Below, in pieces: positions 36,193-46,782 of a DNA stretch of 64,000 nt. The stretch lies in the NCBI RefSeq assembly GCF_001715975.1, contig NZ_MARB01000018.1, positions 25,749-89,748 of the forward strand, given 5' to 3'. Position 1 is the first letter of the stretch. Each line of letters starts with the position of its first letter. The notes beneath the pieces were generated by a model, which made no database searches, had not been told where the DNA came from, and saw only the letters and a program-made list of their open reading frames with translations. A program made the translations under genes and the position numbers. The DNA comes from Candidatus Thiodiazotropha endolucinida. Its GTDB lineage: Bacteria; Pseudomonadota; Gammaproteobacteria; Chromatiales; Chromatiaceae.

Positions 36193-36956
36193 AAGATACA
36201 GGCGGTTAGCTGGAAATCTATATCGCTTGTTGTCTGTACCGGCTTACCGGTACCGAGTACCTCCAGAAAGCGGATACTGAAGCGATGTTTGTTGCCGCTG
36301 ATCTCGGTGAAGATGGCACTGTTTCTGGGGAGGCCGACGCGGATCAACTGGGCAGGGGATGAGCTGTCGAGGGTTTTCTGGAAGAAGCCCTGAAGGGCAC
36401 GCTCCTGGGTTGGCAGGTTACTGCCGCGAACCAGGTTCAGTAACAAAACCACTGCTTCACGCACCGGATGCAGCTCATACATCCACTCGCTCATCTGGTT
36501 TTGTCGGACCTCATGGGGTTGATTCAACCAGAAGTGGTATTGGGGCAGATCGAAATTACAGCCGCCTCCCGGGATGCTGCTGCGCTGCAGAATAGTGGTG
36601 AGAAACTCATTATTGCGCAGTTTGCGGGCGATCTGCCCATCCATGCGATAGACTTGATGAATCGCCTGTTCGAGATCATCCAGTACCTGCCCCAGTGCCT
36701 GCATGTCTACACCGGGCTGTTGCCGTACCCGTTCCAAGCTTGTGGTATGGCGCTCCAACTCTTTGAGAATCTCCGTCTTGAGGTCCGAGCGGCCGAAGAC
36801 CGTGATAATACTGAGCAGGCCGTCTATCGCGGCCCTGTTGCTCCAGGTGTCAGCCAACGGGCGAAAATGATCCACGTGAAGAAACAGATGCTCGAGTCGG
36901 AGAAAGGTACGAATCCTTTCGTTCAACGGATGCTCAAAGTGAATCAAATCGGACAC
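36189..36956 (-). CDS. zapD: Cell division protein ZapD
   Basis: A 255-aa protein with the full-length ZapD (YacF) pattern: [19 protein letters not shown] at the start, [17 protein letters not shown] in the middle, and the [15 protein letters not shown] tail. ZapD crosslinks FtsZ filaments at the septum. It starts at GTG 36956. Operon with yacG. Confidence 0.95.
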   Translation of the reverse strand: MSDLIHFEHPLNERIRTFLRLEHLFLHVDHFRPLADTWSNRAAIDGLLSIITVFGRSDLKTEILKELERHTTSLERVRQQPGVDMQALGQVLDDLEQAIHQVYRMDGQIARKLRNNEFLTTILQRSSIPGGGCNFDLPQYHFWLNQPHEVRQNQMSEWMYELHPVREAVVLLLNLVRGSNLPTQERALQGFFQKTLDSSSPAQLIRVGLPRNSAIFTEISGNKHRFSIRFLEVLGTGKPVQTTSDIDFQLTACIF

Positions 36957-37002
36957 GAGAGATCAGTCTTCCATTAGCTATTGTCTGGGCCTGTGAATAT
37001 AT

Positions 37003-37014
37003 GGGCCTGTTAAC
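37003..37014 (+). repeat. MITE-end fragment upstream of zapD
   Basis: GGGCCTGTTAAC matches the MITE left end over 12 bases; a weaker GGGCCTGTGAA lies at 36988-36998. Confidence 0.4.
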
Positions 37015-37126
37015 GTTTTTCGAACCGGCCCTGGGACAGCCGTTATTATGTCAGGGCTTGATGATTACTGCTAACCCGGATCGGAGTTATTGACGCTTTT
37101 GTTATCGGGTTTGCAACTCTTGATAT

Positions 37127-38137
37127 CTATCCGCGCACACCCGGACTGACCGTGAAGCTGTCGATGATATTGACATAGTTGGCCCGTTCAAAGGCACTCG
37201 GATCGGCAACGCTGATCTGACTGACCCTGCCGCGAAACTCGTCAATCGATTCAAATCCCTGCTCTTCCATCCACGCTTCAATACCCGAAATGGTGGGATG
37301 AACTGCCCTGGGGCCCTGTTCCAGCAGCAGGCTGCAGAGGTGGACCACATCGGCGCCCGCCAGCAGCAGCTTGATGGCATCCTCCGGCGTATGTACACCG
37401 CCTGTTGCACCGAGAGAGAGCAGGGTGCGGCCATACAGAATAGCGATCCAGCGCATTGCCAGCAGGGATTCGGCGGAGGTCGAGGTCTGCAAACTGGTGC
37501 TGAGGCGCAGATTATCGACATTGATGTCGGGCTGGTAGAAACGGTTGAACAGCGACACGCCGCCGGCGCCCGCCAGCTCAAGTTGTTTCACCATGTTCGC
37601 CAGCGAACTGAAGGCCGGAGATAACTTCATGTTGATAGGAATTGATATCTGCTGTTTCAGCTGGCTGAGCAGTTCCACATAGCGCTGTTCGACTTCGCTG
37701 CCGCTGATATCGACATCGGCGGCGACATGGTAGATGTTCAATTCCAGGGCATCGGCGCCTGCCTGTTCCATCTCCTCGGCGTGGGTGATCCAGCCGCCCG
37801 GCGTGGTGCCATTTAGGCTGGCGATGATGGGAATTTCCAGGGCCTCCTTCAAAGCCCGCAGATTCTCCAGATAGCGCTCCTGGCCGTTGGAGAAGTCATA
37901 GTGGTGAGGCAGGAAGCTGTCCGCCTCGGCAAAGCCGGTCTCCTGGTGGTGGAGAAAGCGCACCATGGTCTCCTCTTCAGCGGTGACCGCCTCCTCGAAC
38001 AGGGAATACATGATGATGGCGGCAGCACCGGCGTCTTCCAATCGGCGGGCGTCGTCGATGCTGCGGGAGAGGGGAGAAGCGGACGGCACCAGCGGATTTT
38101 TAAGCTGCATGCCCAGATATTGGGTGGTCAGATCCAT
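37127..38137 (-). CDS. Dihydroorotate dehydrogenase-like flavoprotein
   Basis: A 336-aa TIM-barrel FMN protein: NPLVPSASPLSRS, then NIYHVAADVDISG, PINMKLSP and LGATGGVHTPEDAIKLLLAG (FMN phosphate site). It belongs to the DHOD-like group often found beside pyruvate:ferredoxin oxidoreductase and is not a standard PyrD; no partner oxidoreductase gene is present here. Monocistronic. Confidence 0.85.
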   Translation of the reverse strand: MDLTTQYLGMQLKNPLVPSASPLSRSIDDARRLEDAGAAAIIMYSLFEEAVTAEEETMVRFLHHQETGFAEADSFLPHHYDFSNGQERYLENLRALKEALEIPIIASLNGTTPGGWITHAEEMEQAGADALELNIYHVAADVDISGSEVEQRYVELLSQLKQQISIPINMKLSPAFSSLANMVKQLELAGAGGVSLFNRFYQPDINVDNLRLSTSLQTSTSAESLLAMRWIAILYGRTLLSLGATGGVHTPEDAIKLLLAGADVVHLCSLLLEQGPRAVHPTISGIEAWMEEQGFESIDEFRGRVSQISVADPSAFERANYVNIIDSFTVSPGVRG

Positions 38138-38417
38138 AACATTCTCTCGGCAGGTGGAGGCATAGGGCGCATGTTATATGGTATATAGCATGTTACGCGA
38201 TCTTTTTTCCCCGCGTCTTCCCGCTGTCCCTCCGCAGTCAACGATCAATCCTTGCCGCCAGGCTGCAGGGGTTGTAAAGGCATGGCGGATTGCATTGTCG
38301 GTGGTCATCGACGGATTGCCCGCGGCCCTAGCTTCAGGAGAGGTGAATCCTGTTTTGTAAGATTAATTGACCGGGTTGATGGAAGCGGGAGCAGATTGCC
38401 CTCCCCGGAATTGGATT

Positions 38418-40151
38418 TCAGCTTTTCTCCTGTTCATGCAGCCCGAACTGCTTGCGGAAAAAAGCGGTTACCAGCTTCGCCTTGCTGTGCGAGTCCAGAT
38501 TCTCGGCCAGTACAATCTTCCCTCTCGGGGTTTGCGCTGTGACATGATAATTGATCTTATGCGTGCTACCGCTTTGGGTCGTTGTTGCGCCCTTTTTCAG
38601 CTCGATGTCGCGCAGTTCATGGTAGCGGGCGTTCTTCCAGCGGACGGTGAAACCGAGCAGGCGTCGAATCGTCACCACTTGCCTGCCGTCCCAGGCTATA
38701 TAGAGGCTGTTGAAGGTGGTGTAGAATCCGGCCAGCGCCGCCATGCTACCCAGAATGGTGAATATGCCCCCCATAAAGTAGAGTGTCGGGCCCTCCTGTT
38801 GCGCCTTGCCCCAAAGTATCACACCTGCAATGGCAAATATGACACCGACCACCAGAAATACAATGGATGCGATCGGTTGACGCAGCATCGGGTAGTGGAG
38901 TTCATGCAGGGTTCCATTACGGCGCAGGGGCAGCAGCGTCTCGGCTTTCAGTTCGGGCATGCCGTGCGGCCTCTCCTTGGCGGAGTCGAGGTTCTGCAGG
39001 CGGGATTTCTCTGCGGTGGCATAGACCGGTATGGTGTAGGAGCGGTGCAGATCGATTCCCGGCTGTGCCAGCTTGATATTCAACCGCCAGAGATAGTAGT
39101 TGCCTGTCTCCTCCTCGCTGGGACTCAGACCCTCGGGTACGCTGAAGCGAAAACCCAGACGTATCCCCCGTCCCGTCGGCTCCACCTGGGTATGGCCGCT
39201 GTCTTGCCACTTCACAGCTTCACTACGCGAACGATTTTTACCGCTGCCGGAGACATAGCTGTAGAGACAACTCAAGGTCACCTCGCAGACCAAGCCGGGT
39301 GCATAGGTTATATCGGCCTCGATCTCACCGCCCACGTCACCGCCGATAGCGCCGGGAAAGGGATCCAGGGTCAGCGGGGTATAGCCGAAACGGCGCCATT
39401 CCAGGGTCTTTTTCACTGTCCAGTAGAAAAGGCCTATGCCCATCAGCGGAAAGAGCAGGATCAACAGCGCCAGTGCCCCCTCCTTGCGCCAGACAGACGG
39501 TACCGCCAGTGCTGCCGGGATACTCAACAGATTCCAAAAGACGGTGATAGCCCAGAACAGATACATCCCAAGCCGCGCGCCGGAAAGGATACGGTTATCG
39601 GCCCACGCGGGACGTGCCAGCCAGGGTTTCTCGGCAGCCTCCGGTGTATCGATGACGCGCTTGCCGCGGAGGCCGAATAGGATCATGCCCAGGCCGCTGC
39701 CGCCAAACAGAACGATGAAGATCGCATTGAATCCGATCATGCTCCAGCGTATGTCACGGTTGATCACCGCCTCGTTGGGATTCGAGGGATTGTAATAGAC
39801 CGCTACCGGCCTTTTATTGTGATGTAGCTGGGTAAGCCGTTGGCCAAGCCGCTGCTGGAAGTCGCCGATATTATCGCTGCCGCTGTGTATCGCCACCCGT
39901 TCGCCGGTGTATTCGATACCGTCGACCCGATAGCGGTAGCGGGCCTCGGCCTGGTAGGTGGTGGAATCGTCTGATCTACGGTGGCTCAACTTTGCCGAGA
40001 TCAGGGTGCCCTGGGTCTGTTGCCATGCCGCCATTTGAACCGCGTCAACAACCGAGACTGCGGTTTTGTAAATAAAAAAGATGCCAACGGCAAGAAACGG
40101 CAGGCCAAAAATCGTCAGAAACCAGCTTCGTATACGTATCTCTTTTCTCAT
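38418..40151 (-). CDS. DUF3592 membrane protein
   Basis: A 577-aa membrane protein. An N-terminal helix precedes a DUF3592-like extracytoplasmic beta domain (GTLISAKL...YRYRVDGIEYTGERV...VAVYYNPSNPNEAVI), then several membrane segments and a C-terminal soluble domain. The ATG at 40151 is used; a GTG precedes it. Function unknown. Confidence 0.8.
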   Translation of the reverse strand: MRKEIRIRSWFLTIFGLPFLAVGIFFIYKTAVSVVDAVQMAAWQQTQGTLISAKLSHRRSDDSTTYQAEARYRYRVDGIEYTGERVAIHSGSDNIGDFQQRLGQRLTQLHHNKRPVAVYYNPSNPNEAVINRDIRWSMIGFNAIFIVLFGGSGLGMILFGLRGKRVIDTPEAAEKPWLARPAWADNRILSGARLGMYLFWAITVFWNLLSIPAALAVPSVWRKEGALALLILLFPLMGIGLFYWTVKKTLEWRRFGYTPLTLDPFPGAIGGDVGGEIEADITYAPGLVCEVTLSCLYSYVSGSGKNRSRSEAVKWQDSGHTQVEPTGRGIRLGFRFSVPEGLSPSEEETGNYYLWRLNIKLAQPGIDLHRSYTIPVYATAEKSRLQNLDSAKERPHGMPELKAETLLPLRRNGTLHELHYPMLRQPIASIVFLVVGVIFAIAGVILWGKAQQEGPTLYFMGGIFTILGSMAALAGFYTTFNSLYIAWDGRQVVTIRRLLGFTVRWKNARYHELRDIELKKGATTTQSGSTHKINYHVTAQTPRGKIVLAENLDSHSKAKLVTAFFRKQFGLHEQEKS

Positions 40152-40288
40152 CACCCTGTCTAAACCGAACAGCCGGTGTCATTTGTGTCGCATTGAGTAT
40201 AGGTAACTTATTTTTTTAGTTGCAGGCGGCACTATTGGGCTGTGATGAGGAATACGGGCAAGCGCCCGTACTCCCCGTCCTCCGGTTC

Positions 40289-41452
40289 CTAAGTCTGCAA
40301 GTCTTCCAAAAGGGAGAAGATCTCCAGCAGCAACTGTTCCACGGTTTCATCGTAGTCACCGAAACTGCCACTGGCGCAGAGGGTAATGACCGTATCCTTG
40401 CTCTCGACATAGAGCATCTTCGACTGATAACCGGGATCCTTGCCGCTATGGGAATAGACCGTTTCGCCGCTCTGTTCAATCGCTCTGACATTGATTCCCA
40501 GGCCGTAGCTCGAGGGAGGGGTGCCGAGCAGGGAGGGTTGCAGCATCTCGGAACGCATGGCGTCGTTGAGGACCCGATCGCTCTTCAGCAGACCGCGAAT
40601 GAAGCGTGCCAGATCCTGACTATTGCTCTGGATACCCCCGTCCGCCAGGCCATAGTGGCTGTACCAGGGGTGGGAATCATAGCGTTCGCCCTCGTCACTG
40701 AAGTAGCCGTGTACAAGTCCGGCCTGCCCGATCGCCTCGTCCCCCTGCAGGGTATGTTCCAGGCCGAGCGGGTCAATGATGCGTTGACGGATGGCATGCC
40801 GCACGGGCTGTGCGGAGACCGCCTCGATGACAAGCGCGGCAAGTATGTAGTTGGAGTTCGAGTAGCTGTAGTCACTGCCAGGCTCAAAGTGCAAGGGCCT
40901 GTCGAGGAAGAAAGGGAGGGCATCCGCCTGGGTCCAGTGGCGATCGGGGCCGGAGACCAGGAAGAAATCCCTGTCCCACGCCTCCCCGTCGTTCTGGAAA
41001 TCGTAGATGCCGGTGGTGTGATTGAGCAGCATGCGCACACTCATCTCGGCGCTCGAGGGGATGCGGTCCGTGATCTCATCGGGGAGCCAGTGGTTGATCG
41101 GGTCATCCAGGTCGAGCAGGCCGTCCCCCGCCATCTGTACCAGGGTGGCGGCAACGAAGGTCTTGCCGGTGCTGGCCACATAGAAGCGATTGTCCTGCTG
41201 TAGCGGCTTTCCGCTGGCAAGGTCGCTGACCCCGGAAACACCGGAGAAATCGATATTACGCCCCTCGATGGTGACCGATACCGCCGGCAGGCCCCGCGCC
41301 ACCGCCTCGTCGAGGACCGCCTGAAACAGCTCGTCAGGGGTGGCTTGCTGGATGTTGGACGAGTTGCAACCGGTCAGCGTGGCGAGGGTGAGGCCCGTCA
41401 TGCAGACGATGCGTGTCAGCTTTTTAGTGAGGGTCGGTAGCTGTTGAAACAT
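40289..41452 (-). CDS. Beta-lactamase-family serine hydrolase lipoprotein
   Basis: A 387-aa lipoprotein (lipobox LTGC, C29) with the class C beta-lactamase/DD-peptidase fold: catalytic STGK (94-97), YSN in DYSYSNSNYI and HSGKDPG near the C-terminus. It probably acts on peptides or esters in the periplasm; substrate unknown. A GGGAG site precedes the ATG. It is downstream of the AraC regulator and on the same strand. Confidence 0.88.
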   Translation of the reverse strand: MFQQLPTLTKKLTRIVCMTGLTLATLTGCNSSNIQQATPDELFQAVLDEAVARGLPAVSVTIEGRNIDFSGVSGVSDLASGKPLQQDNRFYVASTGKTFVAATLVQMAGDGLLDLDDPINHWLPDEITDRIPSSAEMSVRMLLNHTTGIYDFQNDGEAWDRDFFLVSGPDRHWTQADALPFFLDRPLHFEPGSDYSYSNSNYILAALVIEAVSAQPVRHAIRQRIIDPLGLEHTLQGDEAIGQAGLVHGYFSDEGERYDSHPWYSHYGLADGGIQSNSQDLARFIRGLLKSDRVLNDAMRSEMLQPSLLGTPPSSYGLGINVRAIEQSGETVYSHSGKDPGYQSKMLYVESKDTVITLCASGSFGDYDETVEQLLLEIFSLLEDLQT

Positions 41453-41597
41453 GGTAATTCTCCCATCTGTCGTGTCTTGAAAAGTGCATATGGACAGCTC
41501 TCGCTGTTGGGAGAAGTTTGTGGCAATCCGGGCGATGTTTCGTCCTTCCGTATAAGGTTGGACTTATTTTTTCTCTATTAAGATCAGAGAGTTACAC

Positions 41598-42824
41598 TTA
41601 GGTGCCTGGAATATCGCCAGCACGTCGATATTGCGAGGGGGTCTGTCCGGTATGGCGCTTGAAAGCGGTGTAGAACGCGGACTTTGAATTGAAACCGGCG
41701 TCGAGGGCGATGGCGAGGATGTTGCCCCGTTCCGTCGCACCGGCCAATGCCTGTTTTGTCTCCTCCACCCGGTAGCGGTTGACGAAATCGAAGAAGTGCT
41801 GTCCGGCCTGTTCGTTGATCACCTGGGAGAGGTAGTTGGGGGAGATATCGAGCTGGGTGGCCAGCAGGGAGAGATTCAGTTTATTGTCCAGATAGGGTTT
41901 CTCCGCCGCCATGTGTGTCCGTAAATCGGCGAACAACAGGGAGCTTGTCTCGCTGTCCAGGGCTGATTTCTCGTATTTTCGCTTTTCGTGTTCCTGTTTA
42001 GGGGCCGGCTCGGGAGGGGTTTTACTGACGGTGGATTCAGACGCGGCAGGTTGAGACACCGGTGGTTGGTGGTGAGAAAATATCTCGGGTTGGCGCAGAC
42101 CCATATAACCCATGACATAGATGAGGACGACGATCATGGGATAGTGAATCCCAGGCATGTCGTCATAGAGTTCGAGGATTCCAATCAGAATGATATCCAG
42201 TATGTAGAGCAGGTAGAGCAGTGCCAGGGCGACCAACAGATTCCTCAGCCAGGTGAGACCGATGCGCTCGAGAAACGAAAACTCCTCCTGGATGTTGCGC
42301 TTATGGCGGACCAGTCTGCGGATGGCGATGAAGAGGTAGATCGCCATCTGCAGGATGGAGGTGATGCCGACGACAAAGCTGGAGACCTCTGCCCAGAGTT
42401 GTTCAGGTTCCAGTGTTTCTCCATCTAAGTAGCGGAGGGCGATTAGCTGCTCCCGATCCAATCCATAGAGTGGCGCAAGGAGCAGAAAGCCAAGCGTGAA
42501 GGGTAAGAAATGCAGCCACTGCTTGCGGCTGAATCTGTACCTATTCCTGTCGCTGAGCGCGCGCACATAGAGATAGGTCAGGGGACCGAAGAGATAATCG
42601 ATATTGAGATCGAGGGCCAGCAGCCAGGGAACATGGATGAGGTGACGGGAGTGATCGAGAAACGCGAGTCCCAGGTCGAGGGTGAAGACCAGGGTCAGCA
42701 GGGCAAGAAACCGATGGCCTTTTACGTCCCTGTCTTTTGCGTTGATCAGGACAAGGGTGAGAAAGAGCCCATGCGCCGCACCCAGCAACAGCATCACTGC
42801 ATAGAGATCAATTCTGGGTTCCAT
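41598..42824 (-). CDS. Membrane-bound AraC-family regulator
   Basis: A 408-aa protein: seven hydrophobic segments in the first ~245 residues, a linker rich in Pro/Ser/Lys, then a C-terminal AraC/XylS double HTH (ISPNYLSQVINEQAGQHFFD and AGFNSKSAFYTAFKRHTGQTP). Such proteins sense a membrane-exposed signal. The serine hydrolase gene ~145 bp downstream is a possible target or co-transcript. Confidence 0.88.
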   Translation of the reverse strand: MEPRIDLYAVMLLLGAAHGLFLTLVLINAKDRDVKGHRFLALLTLVFTLDLGLAFLDHSRHLIHVPWLLALDLNIDYLFGPLTYLYVRALSDRNRYRFSRKQWLHFLPFTLGFLLLAPLYGLDREQLIALRYLDGETLEPEQLWAEVSSFVVGITSILQMAIYLFIAIRRLVRHKRNIQEEFSFLERIGLTWLRNLLVALALLYLLYILDIILIGILELYDDMPGIHYPMIVVLIYVMGYMGLRQPEIFSHHQPPVSQPAASESTVSKTPPEPAPKQEHEKRKYEKSALDSETSSLLFADLRTHMAAEKPYLDNKLNLSLLATQLDISPNYLSQVINEQAGQHFFDFVNRYRVEETKQALAGATERGNILAIALDAGFNSKSAFYTAFKRHTGQTPSQYRRAGDIPGT

Positions 42825-43152
42825 GGTCTCCTGGGCAAGCGCTACGCCTGGCGATATCTTGGCAAATTGACAAGTTGGGCAATCATATCAGTTTTTGTCC
42901 GGGCCGCGATTGTTTGCAGGAATAGGCGGCACGTAATGGATGAATCCTCCGGGCAGCCGGGCTGGCTACAATCTGTTACAGAGCAATACCCCTGGTAACA
43001 GGCATAACGCCTTTACCGTGCTAATGTAAAGTTGGCGGGAGGTTGTGAGCACCGCTGCTCGTTGCCGTATCGGTTTCTTGTCCGATGGAAGGTGACGGCA
43101 GTCGGGGATCGTAGTGATAACTTGAGACGGGATTTCTGGAGTGAGAGGTTCA
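42825..43152. other. Divergent promoter region (AraC gene / two-component system)
   Basis: About 330 bp between divergent regulators. No repeat, RNA or defined operator was recognised. Confidence 0.45.
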
Positions 43153-43875
43153 ATGCAGAGCAATGCCGAGTCCGGACCTGCCAGGGTCTTGCTGGTTGAG
43201 GATGATGTGGAGCTTGCCGAACTGGTGCAGGAGTATCTGCAGCGCTATGAGTTCGAAGTGAGCCTGGAACACCGGGGCGATACGGCCCCGGACCGGGTGC
43301 GGCAATTGAATCCCGATATCCTGGTGCTCGATCTGAATCTGCCGGGCCGGGACGGTCTCGATATCTGCAGGGATCTGCGCATGGAGTTCCAGGGCCCGAT
43401 CGTGATGTTCACCGCCCGGGACGAGGATGTGGATGAGATCGTCGGTCTTGAGCTGGGTGCCGATGATTATCTCACCAAGCCGGTGGAGCCGCGGGTCCTG
43501 CTGGCCCGGCTTCGTTCCCTGCTACGGCGATTTAAACAGACTGGCAATACAACCCAGGAAGATGATCTGCTCGATTTCGGCAGCCTGCGTATTGAGGCCA
43601 GTGCCCGAGCGGTATCCGTCAATGCAGAGGAGGTGGAGCTCTCCACCGGTGAGTTCGATCTACTCTGGCTGTTGGCCACCCAGGCCGGCAAGGTGGTCGA
43701 TCGGGACAGCGCACTGAAGACCCTGCGCGGCTTCGGTTACGACGGTCTCGACCGCTCGGTGGATATCGGTATCTCCAGGTTGCGGCGTAAACTGGGCGAT
43801 GATGCCAACCACCCCTATCGCATCAAGACCGTACGCGGCCGCGGTTATCTCTTTGTGCCCGACGCCTGGGACTGA
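43153..43875 (+). CDS. OmpR-family response regulator (RstA-like)
   Basis: A 240-aa regulator: receiver domain with the acidic pair VEDD, phospho-acceptor Asp in LVLDLNLPG and conserved Lys in LTKPVEPR, then a winged-helix DNA-binding domain ending IKTVRGRGYLF. It is most like RstA. The ATG at 43153 has GAGAGG upstream. The kinase gene follows after 5 bp. Confidence 0.92.
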   Translation: MQSNAESGPARVLLVEDDVELAELVQEYLQRYEFEVSLEHRGDTAPDRVRQLNPDILVLDLNLPGRDGLDICRDLRMEFQGPIVMFTARDEDVDEIVGLELGADDYLTKPVEPRVLLARLRSLLRRFKQTGNTTQEDDLLDFGSLRIEASARAVSVNAEEVELSTGEFDLLWLLATQAGKVVDRDSALKTLRGFGYDGLDRSVDIGISRLRRKLGDDANHPYRIKTVRGRGYLFVPDAWD

Positions 43876-43880
43876 TTGTC

Positions 43881-45479
43881 ATGGCACGGCTCTACATCAC
43901 GCTTTATAGCGTCCTCTTCATCACCATCGCCTTTTTCTTTCTCAGTCTCACCTGGTTTCCCGATCTGGTCCTACACGGTACCGTAAAGCGCTACTATGAA
44001 CAGGCGATGCTCGGTGCCTACGAACTGGTTGAGCTTCGATTGGTGGAACACCCACCGTCGCGCTGGGAGCAGGAGATCGCGAATCTGGAGCCCCACTTCC
44101 GTTACGGGCTCGGTCTCTACAGCCTCGATCAGATCGACCTGAGCGATAAACAGAGACGAAGTGTGCAGGCGGGGGAGCTGGTATTTCGCGAAGAGGGAGA
44201 GCAGACACAGTTTTATAAGCGGGTATTCGACGCTGATCGTTATCTCATGATGGTCTTGGGCCCCAATCCGGAGCAGGAGGAGCGTGATCAGGTGGAGGGC
44301 ATTGTCTATCTGATCGAATCGAGGTTTCTCGCCCACGACCCCGCGCAATGGCCGGCGCTGCTGCAACAGATGGACAGTGCCTTCGATATGCCCCTGGCGA
44401 TGCTCGGGCTGGACGATCCATCCCTGCCGCAACAGCGGTTGAGCGATATCGAGATGGGGAAGACCGTAATCCTGGGACTGGAGGAGATGAATGAGACCTA
44501 CTACAAACGCCTGGGAGATTCGCAGCAGGTGTTCCGTGCCGGGCCCTTTCCGCTGCCGCCGCTGTTGCGCTACTTCAATCCCATACTTTATCTGATGCTC
44601 GCGCTGCTGGTTGCCCTTGCGGTCTACTTCTGGGTGCGCCCGGTGTGGCGGGACCTCAATCGCATCGATCGGGGCGTGCGGGATTTCGGTACCGGCGACC
44701 TGGATACCCGCCTCTTGGTCAGGCGGCGCTCGGCACTGAAGCCGCTGGCGGACGCCTTCAACACCATGGCCGATCGCCTGCAACGCCTGATCCACTCCCA
44801 TCGTGAATTGACCGGTGCGGTCTCCCATGAACTGCGCACCCCCATCGCGCGCCTGCGCTTCCGCCTGGATATGCTGGAGGAGCCACAGCACGAAGGTGAC
44901 CGGGAACGCCACATCAGCGCCATGCGCAAGGATATCCGGGAACTGGAAGAGCTGGTCAGTGAATCCCTAAGCTATTCGAGGCTCGACCGGGAGCGCCCCG
45001 AGCTGGTGTTGGAGCCGGTCAGTCTCAATGGCTGGTTAAACGAGTTATCGATCGATCTGGAGGAGTCACTGCCGACGCAACGCGCTGTCTGTGAACGTTC
45101 AACAGATACGGTCGATCGCGTGGTGAACCTGGATAGCCGTTTGATGGGCCGGGCGGTGAAGAATCTGCTGCGAAACGCCCACCGGCATGCCACCTCGAAG
45201 ATAGTGTTGCGCGGTGACTCGGGTGATGGCGAGGCGAGGATTGTCGTGGAGGACGATGGATCGGGGGTGCCCGAACAGGAGAGGGAGCGTATCTTCGAGC
45301 CCTTCGCCCGCCTCGACAGTGCCCGCGACCGGGAGTCGGGCGGGGTCGGGCTTGGACTGGCGATCGTCAATCAGATCGCCCGCTGGCACGGTGGCAGGGT
45401 ATGGGTCGAGACTTCCAGCTTGGGTGGTGCGCGTTTCATTATCGCCTGGCCTGAGCAAGCTTCTGGTACCGTCAAGTAA
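43881..45479 (+). CDS. Sensor histidine kinase (RstB-like)
   Basis: A 532-aa membrane kinase: N-terminal helix, ~200-residue periplasmic sensor, second helix (LYLMLALLVALAVYFWV), HAMP, the H-box SHELRTPIARLRF, then a GHKL ATPase with NLLRNAHRHA, DDGSGVP and GGVGLGLAIV. It should phosphorylate the response regulator encoded just upstream. The signal is unknown. Confidence 0.92.
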   Translation: MARLYITLYSVLFITIAFFFLSLTWFPDLVLHGTVKRYYEQAMLGAYELVELRLVEHPPSRWEQEIANLEPHFRYGLGLYSLDQIDLSDKQRRSVQAGELVFREEGEQTQFYKRVFDADRYLMMVLGPNPEQEERDQVEGIVYLIESRFLAHDPAQWPALLQQMDSAFDMPLAMLGLDDPSLPQQRLSDIEMGKTVILGLEEMNETYYKRLGDSQQVFRAGPFPLPPLLRYFNPILYLMLALLVALAVYFWVRPVWRDLNRIDRGVRDFGTGDLDTRLLVRRRSALKPLADAFNTMADRLQRLIHSHRELTGAVSHELRTPIARLRFRLDMLEEPQHEGDRERHISAMRKDIRELEELVSESLSYSRLDRERPELVLEPVSLNGWLNELSIDLEESLPTQRAVCERSTDTVDRVVNLDSRLMGRAVKNLLRNAHRHATSKIVLRGDSGDGEARIVVEDDGSGVPEQERERIFEPFARLDSARDRESGGVGLGLAIVNQIARWHGGRVWVETSSLGGARFIIAWPEQASGTVK

Positions 45480-45949
45480 TAGAAACACGACACTGGAATA
45501 TTGCGTTAAGGTCCCTTTCTGGATGACGCTAAGGTGTCTGCAGATTACTTGTGCTAGAAGATCCGTATAGCATCTATCCTACCTAATAAATCCAAACGAA
45601 CATGAAATCTTTGGCGGACTATCGTTTCATGTCCGTCCGAACACACGTCAAGATGATTGCTTGCTTTAATGCCTGTTCTAGGCCTTAATTAGAGTCTCGA
45701 ACTTTTCACATAAGACACACACATCTACGCGAATATCGAGTGTTTTTTAAGGGCATTTCAGATAATTACCGTTAATGCTGGTAATAGGACAAGGGATGAT
45801 GAAGGGAATAGCATTCACATTAACTCTCCCTGTTAACACCTCGGGTGTCTTGCCCAGGTCAATCCAACCCCATCTCATGCTAGGCCGATTCCGCCTATCG
45901 CACATTAGAGGGCGGCAGGAACGACATACAAAATCACTAAGGAGGAAGA
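45480..45949. other. Intergenic region, no gene seen
   Basis: About 470 bp, AT-rich, after the kinase gene. No convincing ORF, repeat or RNA was found; it opens a stretch of small, partly broken accessory genes. Confidence 0.5.
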
Positions 45950-46381
45950 ATGATGCAAACGCCATCCGAAATAGTCCGTGAGTGGTTTGATCGAGTATGG
46001 AACAACGGCGAAGCTGAATTTATAGATGTTGGTTTGGCTGAATGCTGTGAACTCACAGGTCTTACACCGCAACCTATCCAATCCCCGTCAGACTTCCATC
46101 AGTTTCACCAAATGATGAACAACCTTTTCGAGGATATTCATGTTGAGATTGACCATATCATGGAGTCTGGTGAGTCTTGCTCAGGGGTAGTCACAGTGAC
46201 AGGAACACATAGGCAATCCGGAAGAGCAATTCAATTCCAATCAAGCTTTTTTGGACGAATTGAAGAAGGGAAAATTTGCCACGCAATAAACCTCACTGAC
46301 TATCTATCGGTATTGGTACAAATAGGCGCATTACCGGCGGACGCTGTTGAAAAGGGTTTAGCGGGTGAATCCGCCCTCTAA
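45950..46381 (+). CDS. SnoaL-like / ester cyclase family protein
   Basis: A 143-aa protein with the NTF2/SnoaL fold pattern: an N-terminal helix IVREWFDRVWNNG, FHQFHQMMNNLFEDIHVEI, and the sheet VVTVTGTHRQSG. Members are small cyclases or hydrolases with varied substrates; nothing here defines one. A near-perfect AAGGAGG site precedes the ATG. Neighbours to the right are two frameshifted small genes. Confidence 0.7.
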   Translation: MMQTPSEIVREWFDRVWNNGEAEFIDVGLAECCELTGLTPQPIQSPSDFHQFHQMMNNLFEDIHVEIDHIMESGESCSGVVTVTGTHRQSGRAIQFQSSFFGRIEEGKICHAINLTDYLSVLVQIGALPADAVEKGLAGESAL

Positions 46382-46429
46382 ATAATAGCAACGAGACAGG
46401 GAGTCTTGTTAACGTAACTGTTATAAATC

Positions 46430-46710
46430 ATGGATAGTTGGGTGCTTGGAAAATTAAATGCTATTTTTACGTATCTAGCTTGGATGTTCCTCGCAGGTAT
46501 GGCTATTTGCTTTTTTTACTGGGCTATTCCGGTATAAAATTTAGTATGCCGGTTTACTATCTAATATTCGGTGGGTTCTTTGCTTTTACAGCACTCCATT
46601 TTGTTGCAGCTTTTTGGGTGCGTTGTCCAAGCTGTGGTAAATGTCTAACTATTCAAGGGTTCCGAGGGGTTCATCCTGGTTCAATAAATAAAAAGCTGGT
46701 CGTCTGTTGA
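46430..46710 (+). pseudogene. Frameshifted small membrane protein with CPSCGK motif
   Basis: The ATG at 46430 opens MDSWVLGKLNAIFTYLAWMF and continues to WAIPV, then stops. The next frame carries on without overlap of sense as KFSMPVYYLIFGGFFAFTAL to a CPSCGKC zinc-like motif and ends at 46710. Removing one base near 46536 joins them into a ~93-aa two-helix protein. Either true decay or a sequencing error. Family not recognised. Confidence 0.6.
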
Positions 46711-46782
46711 ATTTCACTGGTTTTCAGGCAGCCTTGGCTGCATTCACTGTGTCAGGGTTGTATCTACAAATGATTTATAAAA

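Noticed and set aside
38367-39680. A 437-codon plus-strand frame opposite the DUF3592 gene
   Set aside because: Low-complexity composition and complete overlap with a better supported gene.
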